Assembly (NCBI GenBank): GCA_037974665.1
Contig: CM075764.1
Span: 78,074,325-78,138,324, forward strand
Direction: 5' to 3'
DNA: 64,000 nucleotides
Origin: Ehretia macrophylla
Lineage: Eukaryota; Streptophyta; Magnoliopsida; Boraginales; Ehretiaceae
The notes under the pieces are model-generated. The model was not told the origin of the DNA. It did not search any database and was given only the letters and a program-made list of their open reading frames with translations. Made by a program: the position numbers and the translations under genes. Positions 35,445 to 46,380 of this stretch are shown here, one piece after another. How positions within the stretch are numbered: position 1 is the first letter of the stretch; every line of letters starts with the position of its first letter.

Positions 35445-38400
35445 TGTTAAGGATATGCCCTAATACTATTGATTAGATGACCTAATTAGGGTTTAATAAG
35501 AATATATGTGTTTTTCAACACAATGATGTTTTTGGATATTCATATTCTCGGACTTTATGTGAATGTGTCCCTAGTGTTTATTGGAGAATAAAATATTCTA
35601 AAAGAGTTTAGAATACTTCGTTGTTTACATATCGATATGATAAACAATAAGAATTGAATCATAACCCTTCAAATTATTTAACTGGGACTAGAATAGTCGA
35701 GTATGGGTTATCATATGTTATTACCTTTGATTAATATAGTAATGTTAATGATAAATGATGGTATACGAAGTACCAGAACAACATGAGGATGTAGAGTAAT
35801 ATACATATGAGTGATCGTCAGTGGTACGGATCATTAAATGTGATGATAAATAGTGAACTACATGATTTTAGCTTAATAGTTTACTATTTAGTTGAGAATT
35901 GTGCAAATTAATCTTCAAACTTGAGAAATTACGACTGCCGGATATATCAGGGACTAAATATAGCGTCTGGACTATACCTGCCTTCTATAAGGTAAGTTAC
36001 GGCCTTTTGCATTTTAGTCTTGTGATATAGAGACTAACAAGAAATTGTCAAGATAGGAACTATTAACCTCCATTGAGAGGCGATGTCCGATGATATTTAA
36101 AATCGGTCGATAAACGAGGAAGTCCTTAGCCAAGACAATAATGAAATTGATGGAAAGAACTTTTTCCATAGTTGTCATCTCTCGTTTCGCCGTTTTGGAT
36201 CTATTCATAGAATTAGAAGTGGGCTTAACCATTTCATGATCCTTTTCCCGGATCAGGACTGTCACGCCCCAACTCGACCCCTCCTACGATCAGTCAGGAC
36301 GCAACGGAGTTTCGGCAGCATAACGACAGTAACATGAACATCCGGGCTCTAAACCAACCCTTAAGAACAACATGCATCAACCTCCATAAATCACCAACCA
36401 ATTCCACAATCAAATTGACAACATACAACACAACCACTTCATACATTAAACATTCTTTCATCAACTCCTTCATAGTTACGCGCCTCCGTTCCAACATAGT
36501 ACATAGGCTATACATACATATCAAAATAGATTATAAACAAACTTAGCAACCTAGATCATAACAAAAGAAAGACTACTAAGTTAGCATCATTTAGTTCATT
36601 ATCTTACTACAACTTATACATCATAAATTACAAGGAAAATAAAGGACAACTAGGTTAATATACAAGATAATAGAGTATACAACATCTCAAGCATCAAGGA
36701 CAAGACTCTGGCACATAGGACTCGTCCACATACGGCACATTTTCCACATTCTCCTCTTCAGGAGGCACGTACCCGTAATCCTGCTCAAGTACACCTGTAA
36801 GCATGCATTAATAGAGAGTGAGCTTATATAAAATAAGCCCAGTGAGGATCCGATAGATCTCGAGCAAGGTCTACTAAACTCCTTGGAATAATCCTTTGAG
36901 TCAGTAAACACACAATAACAATAAATAATACTATCATCACATAACTATATGACCATTCAATAAAGGATACTCTCTCTAGTTGGTGTAGCTCCAAACGCCA
37001 TCACGATCTCAACCATTCTTCTTGTAACTCCCCATTACTCACGCACCCGGGGTACCCCCAATAACCTCGCCCTCCATGACACCTCCGTCATGCGAGCTGG
37101 AGGCAATCTCTGATAGTCATTCCGTTATCAACCCGACAGCCCGATGCTGCCCGAGAGGTGGCACACACATACCAGAGACCCAGCAATAATAATAAACATC
37201 AATCATCAATATTCCGAGAGATCAGCAACAAAAGTGCCCGATTCCCGTACTCAATAATCAATCAATAAAACATCAATATAACATCAATATAACATTAAAC
37301 AGCAAACAACTAAGTTAGATGACAAAGTAGGCCATCTAACCGAACATGCATTAAACACACAATCAAACTCTAATTTACCCATCAACAACTCACAATTCAA
37401 TCACTCAACACCACCCAACCATCTAAAGGCATCGTTCAAGAAATTAAAGAATGACAACCTAAACTTCTAAAATTCATAACTTACAATCTACTAATCCAAA
37501 CATTGCCAAATCAGTTTCTATCACTCACCCATTCAACCTACTACATTAACCCTCTCGGAAATCCACCATAACACCTCCAAATCATTCCCGATAACCCTAA
37601 AACCCTAGGATGTCTTGGCTGGATTTTCCGGATTTTCACACGAACAATGTAATCGAAAATTCGGCATTACAACAGCGCTAACACGTAATTATCAAGTATT
37701 TAGAAATCGACGGCAATCGATTTCGATCAACACAACTCATTTAATTCAACTTTGAACATTTTAATCAAAATTAAATACCCGGAAAATAAAAATTATGCTA
37801 CATCCGACAGAAATTCGTAGTATTGGTATATAACGATCCCTAGCATGCAAGGAGCAATAATCTATCCTCATATTTCAATTCTAACGGTTAAATTTTCATT
37901 TATGAGCAAAAGTATAAAAATGACATTTTGAGATCTAGAATTTTTCTCTCACCTTTGATGCGATAAAAGCCTAGGAATGCGTGCAATGCGTGCCCAACAA
38001 GCGGAATTCAACTCGGCACGAAATTCTACGGACAAAAACTAGCTTTTTCTTTGAAAAATTGCTTTGAAAACCTTGAAAACTCCTTGGCTTAATCTCCCAT
38101 GAAAATCTCGGCCATGTGTGTGAAAATGAGTGTGTTTTTGTGCTTTGGCAATGTGTGTTGATGATATATGCATGAAAGTCAAGATTTTAAATGAAAGTCA
38201 AAGTTGAAACTTTAGTGTTTTTAGTGTTTTCTTGACTTTAAATGCATTTTCTTGATCACCAAAGTTCAAAATAATTATTCAACACCCAAGCTAGCTCAAG
38301 TAAATTATTTTTAGGTGACAAGAAGTTTTACAATCAAACAATTCTACCCGAGTCGGCTTAAAACTCGATTTTCGCAAAAGTCGGTGTAAAAAACCCTAAT

Positions 38401-40147
38401 AAATTCTTAAGCCGATTTTAAAACTGTTTTAATCAAACACAGGTCTATTAAAGTCCGTGGACTAGGTCTATAAGGGTTAAAAAGACCAGTTTCAAAATTA
38501 TAGCGGACGTGTTTCGAAAATACTATTCACTGAAAATCGACGATAAAATTTCGGACTCCGTTTTTGATGAAAATTTCATGAATGCACATTTAGCATGTTC
38601 TAGGAGTATTGATACTAAAATTACCACATTCTAAGTCATATAGCATATAAACAGGTCAATTCACGCAAAACGAGAATAAACACGCAAAACGAGATAGGAT
38701 AGAAAAGTGGGGTTCCACAAGGACATTTTAATAGAAGGATTGGATTACACGGTAATTCCCGACAATAAATAGATTCATAAAAAGACCGAGTCTTCATTAT
38801 CGCATACATTTTCATGGTACGTTTGTTGCTAGTGCGTCACTCACGAACATGAGGGTATTTCGGGTAATGATTGAGACATTCCCGAAATAGAGTAAGAGGT
38901 TTAATGGTCCCTCATCGGTATACGGTTATGAATCTAGAAAGTCACACACTAATAAGCATCAAGAATAAGTTCGCTGGTAGCTTGTATAATATGGTTAATG
39001 ACTTTAAAGTGTTAATAGTCATCTAGATTGGTATTTGGGCCAAAAGTATAGTTTTATAAAGTTTTGGGTCAAAACATAAATAGTAAAATGTGTAGGGGGC
39101 TAAACTACAAATATTGAAAAGTTGTTTCAATAAAATTATTCTAATAGAGATTAGAATAAGCAAAAGTATTTATTTACATATATATATATAGGCATTTATA
39201 TATATATATATATATATAGACTAAGGATAATATGATTCATGAGATGCCACGTCATCAATCCTAGTCATCAAATGACAAAGCAAACTTTTGGATAAAGTGG
39301 TAGATGTGGCGTGTGACTAAGCATGTGGGATGATTAGATAGTCCATGTCATCTATCCTAGGATTAATCTTATCCTTTAATTTGAATCAAAGGTTGAGATT
39401 TAATCTTGATTAAATCAATATACCTTTTTGTCATTAGATGATAATCATAGCTTTTGCAAGTTGTAGGAGAGAGAAAAAGGTAACCTTTGGATTGTAATTA
39501 TTACAATCCAAAGTCATGCACAAGCTTATCCAATCATGCACTCAACTAAAGCTTCTTTTGATTGGATAATTAACATGCAAATATACATTATTATAATGGT
39601 GATTCTAATATAATATAGATGAACAATCTCTCTCCTCTAATGCATGCACTACACGGCCAAACAAGGAAAGGAAGAGAAAAATTATCATCTTCTTCTTCTT
39701 CATGTTGTTTCGGCCATAGCTTAGGGAAAAAGAAAGGATTTTTCTTTTGCAAAACAAACCACATATATACATAGCTATATATCTTGAAAGCATACTTGCA
39801 CTTTTAGTTTTCAAGTTTGGTGGACTTTGGATGCTTGGTGGACTTCTCTAGAGCCTTCAAGTTAGAAGGATTCAAGCTAGTCTTCAAAGCTTCATCTTCA
39901 CTTGTGACTGCAAGAGGTATATCTCTATTCTACTCTTTTGTGTGTATATATATATATATATATATATCGTTAAAATAGAAGTTACTTGCATGCTATTCTA
40001 AGAACTTCTATTAGATTAACTTGTTGTTACAAAGTGTTTACATGCCAAAAATTTTAAAATGCTAGCTTATCTTGGTATGTACTTGTTGTATACAACTTGT
40101 TTATCTAACGATCCATTCCACACATTTAATGATAAGTTAGACTTTCA
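35445..40147 (+). repeat. X 3' LTR, split by one solo LTR
   Basis: LTR pieces are 35445-36259 and 38720-40147. It supplies the empty-site sequences that confirm the three insertions in the 5' LTR, while the 5' LTR confirms the one here. Confidence 0.92.
36260..38719 (-). mobile_element. Solo LTR, G1 gypsy family (2460 bp)
   Basis: Runs from TGTCACGCCCCAACTCGAC to GTGGGGTTCCACA, flanked by a perfect AGGAC duplication (36255-36259 and 38720-38724). The empty site is seen in the 5' LTR near 22088. It has the H1 hairpin at 37312-37341, but its H2 hairpin is not recognisable. Confidence 0.94.
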
Positions 40148-40152
40148 CTACC

Positions 40153-40433
40153 ATAGTAGAGTGCCCAACTCTACTACTTAGTTATGGACTAAATAGTTCT
40201 ACTTAACAAGTTACCATGACTTAGACCTTCTGTACATAACCACCACGTACCTAAGTCAACACTTGAAGTAAGGACCTTCTATTCACACACACACACACAT
40301 ATATATATAATAGTCAACCACATAAGAGAAAAGCATACTCATGAAAGTAAGATGACAATAATTATTATTTGCAAACATCCAGATATATCAATGACAATGT
40401 GCTAGTGGTATTTTGGGCATACCATTCCCAACA
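40153..40433 (-). mobile_element. Start (U3 end) of the C2 3' LTR
   Basis: Minus-strand sense start TGTTGGGAATGGTATGCCC, directly after the C2 polypurine tract. It joins 14891-16537 once X is removed. It includes an AC/AT microsatellite at 40286-40309. Confidence 0.75.
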
Positions 40434-40446
40434 GACTCCCACTTGC
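40434..40446 (-). other. C2 polypurine tract
   Basis: Minus-strand GCAAGTGGGAGTC, next to the LTR start. Confidence 0.85.
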
Positions 40447-41791
40447 TCGAAAGAGCACTAGGTTATGCTACGCGACAACTTAGTCCCCACTTACTCAATA
40501 TCTACATAAGAGACCTTATTCAAAAGAGTCTTAATAAGAGGAACTGCTAAGTCACTCGCAAATGCAATCTATCACTATATCTCCTTTTCTAGACGTATCC
40601 CCAAAATAAGTGATACTTTTTATCAAGGTGTTTGCCTTTCCTACGTTTCCTTGACTCTTTATGCAAGTGCTAGTTTATTATATTATATACTCAGCCCGGT
40701 ATGCAAGTGCTAGTTTATTATATTATATACTCAGCCCGGTACACTAACATATAGTCTTTTGTTCTCCGAAGATATATGTTATGCTACACTTCCACTTAGT
40801 AAGCTTGTCTTGAGTTTGATTGACATCTATTTTGATATCTGGTTTAGTATATAACATGGCATACATCAGACTGCCAACTGCTGACGCATTTGGAATCCGT
40901 CTCATGCTCTCTTTCTTATTAGATATCTTGGGTACTGATATCTAGAAAATATAACTCTAAGCCTGGAGGGCAATAAACCCTTCTTAGAGTTTTACATGCT
41001 AAACTTAGCCAATATCTTCTCAACATATGTAGCTTGAGACAACGCTAGTGCCTTGTTCTTGTAATCTCGTATGAGCTTAATCCCTAGAACACAGATAGCT
41101 TCTCTTAAGTCCTACATTAACAATTTGAGAAGACAGTCAAACTTCTATGGATGACAACATCCTTACAATGTCCCCAATTAATAGGATGTAATCCACAGGA
41201 AGACAAGTAATACAACAGTGTTGCTATTCCTTTTCTTGTACATGCATGAATCGTCAATGTTCTGCTCAAAATCAAAGACTTTGACTGCTACATTGAATGG
41301 AATATTCCAAGTCTTAGATGCTTGCTTAAATCCATAGATGGACCTCTAAAGCTTATTGACCAAATTCTTTTGGCCTTTAGCAATTGATTTGTCTGGTTTC
41401 TTTAAATAGATGCATACGTTAAGATTTCCATAAAGGAATACAGTCTTGACATTCATCTGCCATGTCCCGTAGTCATAATGACAAGCGATGGCTGAGAGAA
41501 TCATTATGGACATTAACGTTACTACTAATGGGAAAGTCTCCTCATAGTCAATACATTTTTTAGAGTTTATCCTTTCACCACCAGCCTAGCTTTCTTGTCC
41601 ACTCATCTCTTTCTCTTGTAGACCATTTTGCACACTAAAGGTTATACCCTTTCCAGTATAACTACAAGATCCCAGACTAAATTGGAATACACGAACCCCA
41701 ACTTAGATTTCATTGTCTTGTGCCAATGGTTAGCATTTACGTCTGCAACTGCTTCATTGTTACAAGTGGATTTGTCAACCTGATTAAAGAC
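40447..41791 (-). pseudogene. pol: C2 copia reverse transcriptase region, decayed
   Basis: Minus-strand translation in shifting frames gives copia RT landmarks: NHWHKTMKSKLG near 41720, YKRKRDEWTRKARLVVKG, QMNVKTVFLYGNL, GFKQASKTWNI, and near 40900 SAVGSLMYAMLYTKPDI. Many stops and frameshifts are present. The RNase H core (DSD, STIEAEY) is not clear to the left of 40750, so part of the 3' end is probably deleted. A perfect 40-bp tandem duplication sits at 40661-40740. The region is cut at 41791 by G2 and resumes at 58625, sharing the AAGAC/GAGAC target site. Confidence 0.85.
40661..40740. repeat. Perfect 40-bp tandem duplication
   Basis: The unit begins ATGCAAGTGCTAG and ends CAGCCCGGT; copies at 40661-40700 and 40701-40740 are identical, so this is a recent slip inside old C2 DNA. 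Confidence 0.97.
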
Positions 41792-42816
41792 TATCACGAC
41801 CCCAAATCTGAATTGCTAAAACGGTCTCTAATACCATAATAATGAAAGGAATTATAACTCAAGCTTACGGAACATTGAATAATCCTAGGGTCGAGATGCA
41901 ACGGGCTTAAGAATATCACTCCTCTTAAAACCGCTAAGGCATAAGACAATAGCCCGATCATTATTAGCCATAAACATTTCAATACTAAGATTCAAATTAC
42001 TAAGTTACATTAATTCAAATAATACATGTTATACAAACTTCATAACTAAATTTTAATGTTACAACCACCAAATACACAATTACATGGCCTAGATTCATCA
42101 AGTACATCATGCACGATCCAACTACTACAACTAGGCCTCAAAAGAATATTGTATCAAACTAGAAACAAAGCTAAGCGTCCAAAGTTAATACATTACATCA
42201 AATAGTTCATATACCTAGCCCATCTATTTCAACAAGAGGTTAAACACACAAGGGAGCATTCATTCATCTTGTAGAGTTGACTCGGGTTTAGCCTAACCTG
42301 TAATCGTAATGAAGAAGGGTGAGCTATACCTAGCTCAGTGAGGGATAATGGGAAGGGGATTTTTGCAAGTGTTTTATTCTTTAGAAAACCATGCCTTGCA
42401 CACATGGACAAATAATATGAAACGAGATTAAACATGATAAATAAACTATGACATGCATGAAGGAACATGAGTTACAATGAGGATGCATTATATCCTGAAC
42501 ATTTATCAATAATAGAAACAAGCACAAAAGTAAGAAAACAACCCTACTCCCCGAGGACCTCTAGGGACCAAGTAGAAGTGGTAAACCACTTAATGAAAGG
42601 ATACGGTTGAATGAGCATTTGTTAGAGATGGCCAGTCTCAAGTCTTCAATCAATATCTTCCCTTTCGCCAACATTAGGTGCTATCCGGATATACACCGGG
42701 GTCCATGGTAGTCGAGTCCTACTGACAGCCCGATACTGCCCAAGGAACCCGAGCGCTACTACGCCCATAAGTTTGGTACCGTCGCGCCCGTAATTGATAA
42801 CAAAAGGAACATAGTT

Positions 42817-42842
42817 GGAGGACAACAAAGTAGGTTGCCTCC
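42817..42842 (-). other. Conserved LTR stem-loop, CTACTTT loop (H2)
   Basis: Plus strand GGAGGACAAC, loop AAAGTAG, GTTGCCTCC: nine pairs with one bulged A. A second, shorter copy (GCAAC/GTTGC) is at 42969-42985. Confidence 0.7.
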
Positions 42843-43226
42843 GTTCATATAAACATGTATAAGCATTTCAACATTTGACCATGTAGAACATCATGTAAAC
42901 ATGAAAGCATGTAGCGATTAATCACATTGGCATCTAGGTACATGTGACATATAATACATATATGGAGTGCAACAAAGTAGGTTGCCTCGGTACACAAGCA
43001 TTATTAAGTATCAATGACTAACAAGATAATAGGAGGATCAATATGCTATAAGTAAACTTGTGCAATATAACTCCATGTGTAACGCACTTAGAAGTGGCAT
43101 GTATAAACATTTATAGGCTTACTCATACAACACAAAACCTAAAAGGTTCAACAAATAAAGACTCAACACGCATGTACATAGTTTACCAAAACCGAACACC
43201 ATGAAATGAACCTACTTTGGGAGTTC

Positions 43227-43335
43227 GGTCGTGTACCCAGTTGTGTTGATCACGACTGTGTACACGACCGTCAAAATGCATGCTAAAAATACAGGAGTGT
43301 ACCCGGTCTTTTTCAACACAACCGGGTACACGACC
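43227..43335. repeat. 23-bp inverted repeat in G2 LTR
   Basis: Arms 43227-43249 (starts GGTCGTGTACCC) and 43313-43335 (ends GGGTACACGACC) match at 22 of 23 positions, with a 63-bp spacer. The other LTR has the same structure at 57527-57549 and 57613-57635, with two mismatches. Confidence 0.9.
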
Positions 43336-44302
43336 TCCCCCCTGCAATACGAAAACGTGAAATTGGCCATTTTGTTCCGTACATGTTTTCTAGCTTCCAA
43401 CACTTTTCCAAGCATCTAATAACCTCAAATGGGGTTGTCAACCATCATATACAAGCTCAAGAATCATGCCATAACACCCTTGAAACATTAATTAGCATCT
43501 AAGACAACCAAGAATCCATATGAACTCAAGAATACCCAAACACACATCTAAGACCCACAATGCTTAATTCTCTTTTCTACTCCTTGCACACAAGATATAA
43601 TCCATCTAACACAATCAAGAACATCTTCTAGCTCATCATACAACTCATTAACTCATCAAAAGCTAGTTAGAGCAAAGCCTAGCTCAACAAACTCAAAATG
43701 CAACCAACACACACCAAACTCTTAGATTGTGCATCATAAGCAAGATTAACACTAAATGTACATCATATAACCTTGGATGAGTTTTAAGAAAAGTTTTGAA
43801 AGAATCCCTCACCTTAGCTTTGAGTTAAAGTGCAAGAAATAGTGCTAGAAAGTTTGAAGATGCAAGACAATGCTTAGGAATAGGTTGAATCTCATTTTTC
43901 TTCCTTTTTCTTCTTCTTTTTCTTTCTTCCTTCTTTCTATCTTTTTCTCTCTTTTCTCTCAGTCGTGGGGTATGTATGTGTATTGTATGTAGCATTTTTT
44001 GTGTATGTGTGTGTAGTGTAATATGTGTGTTTTGTTAGGTAAAGGATATATTAAAAGGCCAAAAGACCAAGTTGCCCTTTTAACTAAATGTTATTTATTT
44101 GCTTGCCATTCCAGTTGCTTCCTAACTATTTGGTTACTAGTCTTAACTTGATAAATTTTAATTAATGTCTACAATATCTAAAACATCTAAATGCACATAA
44201 CTAAACATAATTGTGTGTAAAATGATACAAATGCACGTAAATCGATATAAATACATATTGGATGATATGATATGCATATAATGTTTCGTGTGGGGCTTCA
44301 CA

Positions 44303-44315
44303 TCCGTCCGTCCTT
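44303..44315 (-). other. G2 polypurine tract
   Basis: Minus-strand AAGGACGGACGGA immediately before the sense LTR start TGTGAAGCCCC. Confidence 0.8.
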
Positions 44316-44399
44316 AACAAAATTGCGCCCTCGCAATTCTTTCATATGAAAATTCCTTTTTGAGCCACAATGACACTACTCAAAGCACATGAAAAGAAT

Positions 44400-44850
44400 T
44401 ACCGAACATCGAATTTCATATACCAAATGCTGAGGTGAATTCCAAATACCAATTACCGAGTATACCAACACTGGATTCCACATACTAAATTATGAATATA
44501 GTTGTTGAGTAGGAATACCCCGTATAAGAACTCTACATAATTAAGAATTCTAAATAAAGATGCTGAATGCCGAGGATCGCATACCAGATAAGAATTCCCT
44601 TGCAAGAATATTGAATTCCAGATAAGAATACCAAGTGAGAATTCCAAATAAGAATACCATACCAAATAAGAATATCGAAAAAGAATAGACAGCAAGAAAA
44701 CTGAATAAGAATCTTGAATGAGAATTCTAGAATAGAACTCTGTGGAAAAATTCCATGAAGAATACCGAATCCTAATACCAAATATCAAATACTGTATAAG
44801 AGCTCAACATATTAGTCCTCAAATAAGAGTGCCAAATAAGAATCTCAACA
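44400..44850 (-). repeat. Degenerate short-repeat field in G2
   Basis: Variants of AATAAGAATACCA recur about every 11-15 bases. Two overlapping minus-strand frames (44453-44788 and 44533-44781) are only this repeat translated, rich in Ser, Tyr, Leu and Ile, and are not called genes. Confidence 0.7.
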
Positions 44851-45227
44851 GTCAACACCTCGTGTTAGAGTGACATCTTTCTTCATCCTCATCAATATGA
44901 ACGCCATACGATATGATACCCTGGAGTTAGATAATTGCATAATCTACAATAAGAGGTAAGACAAGGTTAATAGCAGATCTTGTTCCGCATTCGGAATCTC
45001 ATATGCTTCAATTCCACGTAGTACTCAAACACCAGTTTTAACATCATGCACGTGTTAACCTCAATTGTATAAAGTATATTTCCTACTTGTATACCAACAC
45101 ATTGTGCCCAAGAAAATGTAATAAAAGGATGAACTTCGAGGTCATTCAATATTTCAACTTACTAGTTTGAAATTAAAGCTTACCTTCGACCACAGCTATT
45201 GCCTGAAGCCTACGCACGACTCTTTTC

Positions 45228-46045
45228 CTATCTCGGACATTGTTTTGCTCGATGTTGGTCACTCCCACATCTAAGGCACCTGTCAGACTTCCTCCAGCAC
45301 TGGGCTTCAGTATGCCCTTTTTGGTTGCAATGAGTACATAATGACACTCTGAGTGGTAGTTATACCTCCTGACATACCATGAGCTATATGGGTGGCTGGG
45401 GCTTCTTGTTGTGGTCTAGCAGTATCCAGTCCCTTCTAATTCTGACCCTGGCCTTGGGTACCTTCACCTGTAGTTTATCCTTGTATTTTCCGCTATTTTG
45501 GGCATTGTTTGCTTTATGTTGGTCACTGCTGTAGCCCAAGCACTTCCTTGTCTTCTTCCAACAATTAATCTCCAGGTGGCCCCTACATTTACAATAAGTA
45601 CAACATAGAATCGGTATAGTAGCATCACTTGCAAAGGGGCCCTGAGCTACACGAATAGGTAAACCTCTCTGGCAACTTCTCTCATTAGCTGGCTGCAATT
45701 GATTCTGACCCCTACTCGATTGACTCGACCCTGCCATTTCTTCTTTCTTACCTTTTTCGCTATTGTTGTAGCAAAAAAAAAGGCCTTACCGTAGGTAGAA
45801 AACTATAGAAGAACCAAGTTGTCTTGAATTTCTGGCCTCAACCCTTGAATAAAACTTTGGATCCTCTTTTCAGTGGTTTGTACCATTCCAGGAGCATAAT
45901 GCAATAGCTGATTAAACCGAGCTTCATATTGTGCAACCGTTAAATCCCCTTCTTTAAAAGTCATGAATTTATTCCTCCAAAGTCTTCCCACAATTGCAAA
46001 AACTCTTCCAGCAATTCTTACTTCACCACAAGAGAGATATGACAC
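45228..46045 (-). pseudogene. gag: G2 gag remnant with repeated zinc knuckles
   Basis: The upstream part (46045-45803) has a gypsy capsid signature: FKEGDLTVAQYEARFNQLLHYAPGM and RIQSFIQGLRPEIQDNL. After a stop-rich gap, 45737-45384 holds CTYCKCRGHLEINC followed by a decayed second knuckle (CLGYSSDQH). A further pair follows in the same register at 45338-45237: CTHCNQKGHTEAQC and CLRCGSDQHRAKQC, both CX2CX4HX4C. The nucleocapsid segment therefore appears twice in tandem. Most relatives have one or two knuckles. After the last knuckle a TAG ends the frame and no protease follows. Zinc knuckles bind the genomic RNA. Confidence 0.8.
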
Positions 46046-46368
46046 CCCATAATATGATATGAATATATGCAGTTATGTTATATGAGAAACAAGTATGTAC
46101 TTATATAATCAGATCACATAAAAGTAACTATAACTTAATGCATATTATTATGTAGTACGATATTATCAACTAATGTGCACCCTAGCATACAGGTAACAAT
46201 TGTAACATAACAAACACTTAAAGCATACAGTGCATATGGATCACATAGGCACATTGATTACATTTGTCTTACTTAACACATAGTAAAGCAAACATCCTTC
46301 AAGAAAGTTCACATCAACACCTCTACCCAATAGTTCGAGGACCCTATCTCGACCTATGAGCCCTCTAA

Positions 46369-46380
46369 GCTTTGATACCA
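46369..46380 (-). other. G2 primer-binding site
   Basis: Minus-strand TGGTATCAAAGC, three bases from the LTR end, one base different from the tRNA-Met complement. Confidence 0.85.

Larger units (their letters stand above)
16538..40147 (+). mobile_element. X: non-autonomous copia-type LTR element carrying six solo-LTR insertions
   Basis: X starts TGTTAGGGATATG and ends GACTTTCA, flanked by CTACT (16533-16537) and CTACC (40148-40152), a 5-bp duplication with one C/T change. Without insertions the LTRs are about 2270 and 2238 bp and the inside about 3655 bp, so X is about 8.2 kb. It has a PBS, a leader, the first 48 codons of gag and a polypurine tract, but no zinc knuckle, protease, integrase or RT. 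Its LTR ends, leader and gag start align with C1. It thus resembles a large retrotransposon derivative mobilised by a C1-like partner. Y is an inverted relative. Confidence 0.9.
41792..44302 (-). repeat. G2 3' LTR (left)
   Basis: Plus-strand TATCACGACCCC to GTGTGGGGCTTCACA. It carries two CTACTTT-loop hairpins (42817-42842 and 42969-42985), a 23-bp inverted repeat (arms 43227-43249 and 43313-43335) and a long pyrimidine tract (43898-43960). Frames inside are chance. Confidence 0.9.

Noticed and set aside
36014-36265. Minus-strand frame repeated at 21849-22184
   Set aside because: Both are the same segment of the two X LTRs, so the repeat reflects LTR identity and not a gene pair.
44453-44788. 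111-codon minus-strand frame
   Set aside because: Translation of a degenerate short repeat, rich in Ser, Tyr, Leu and Ile, with no start context or homologue.
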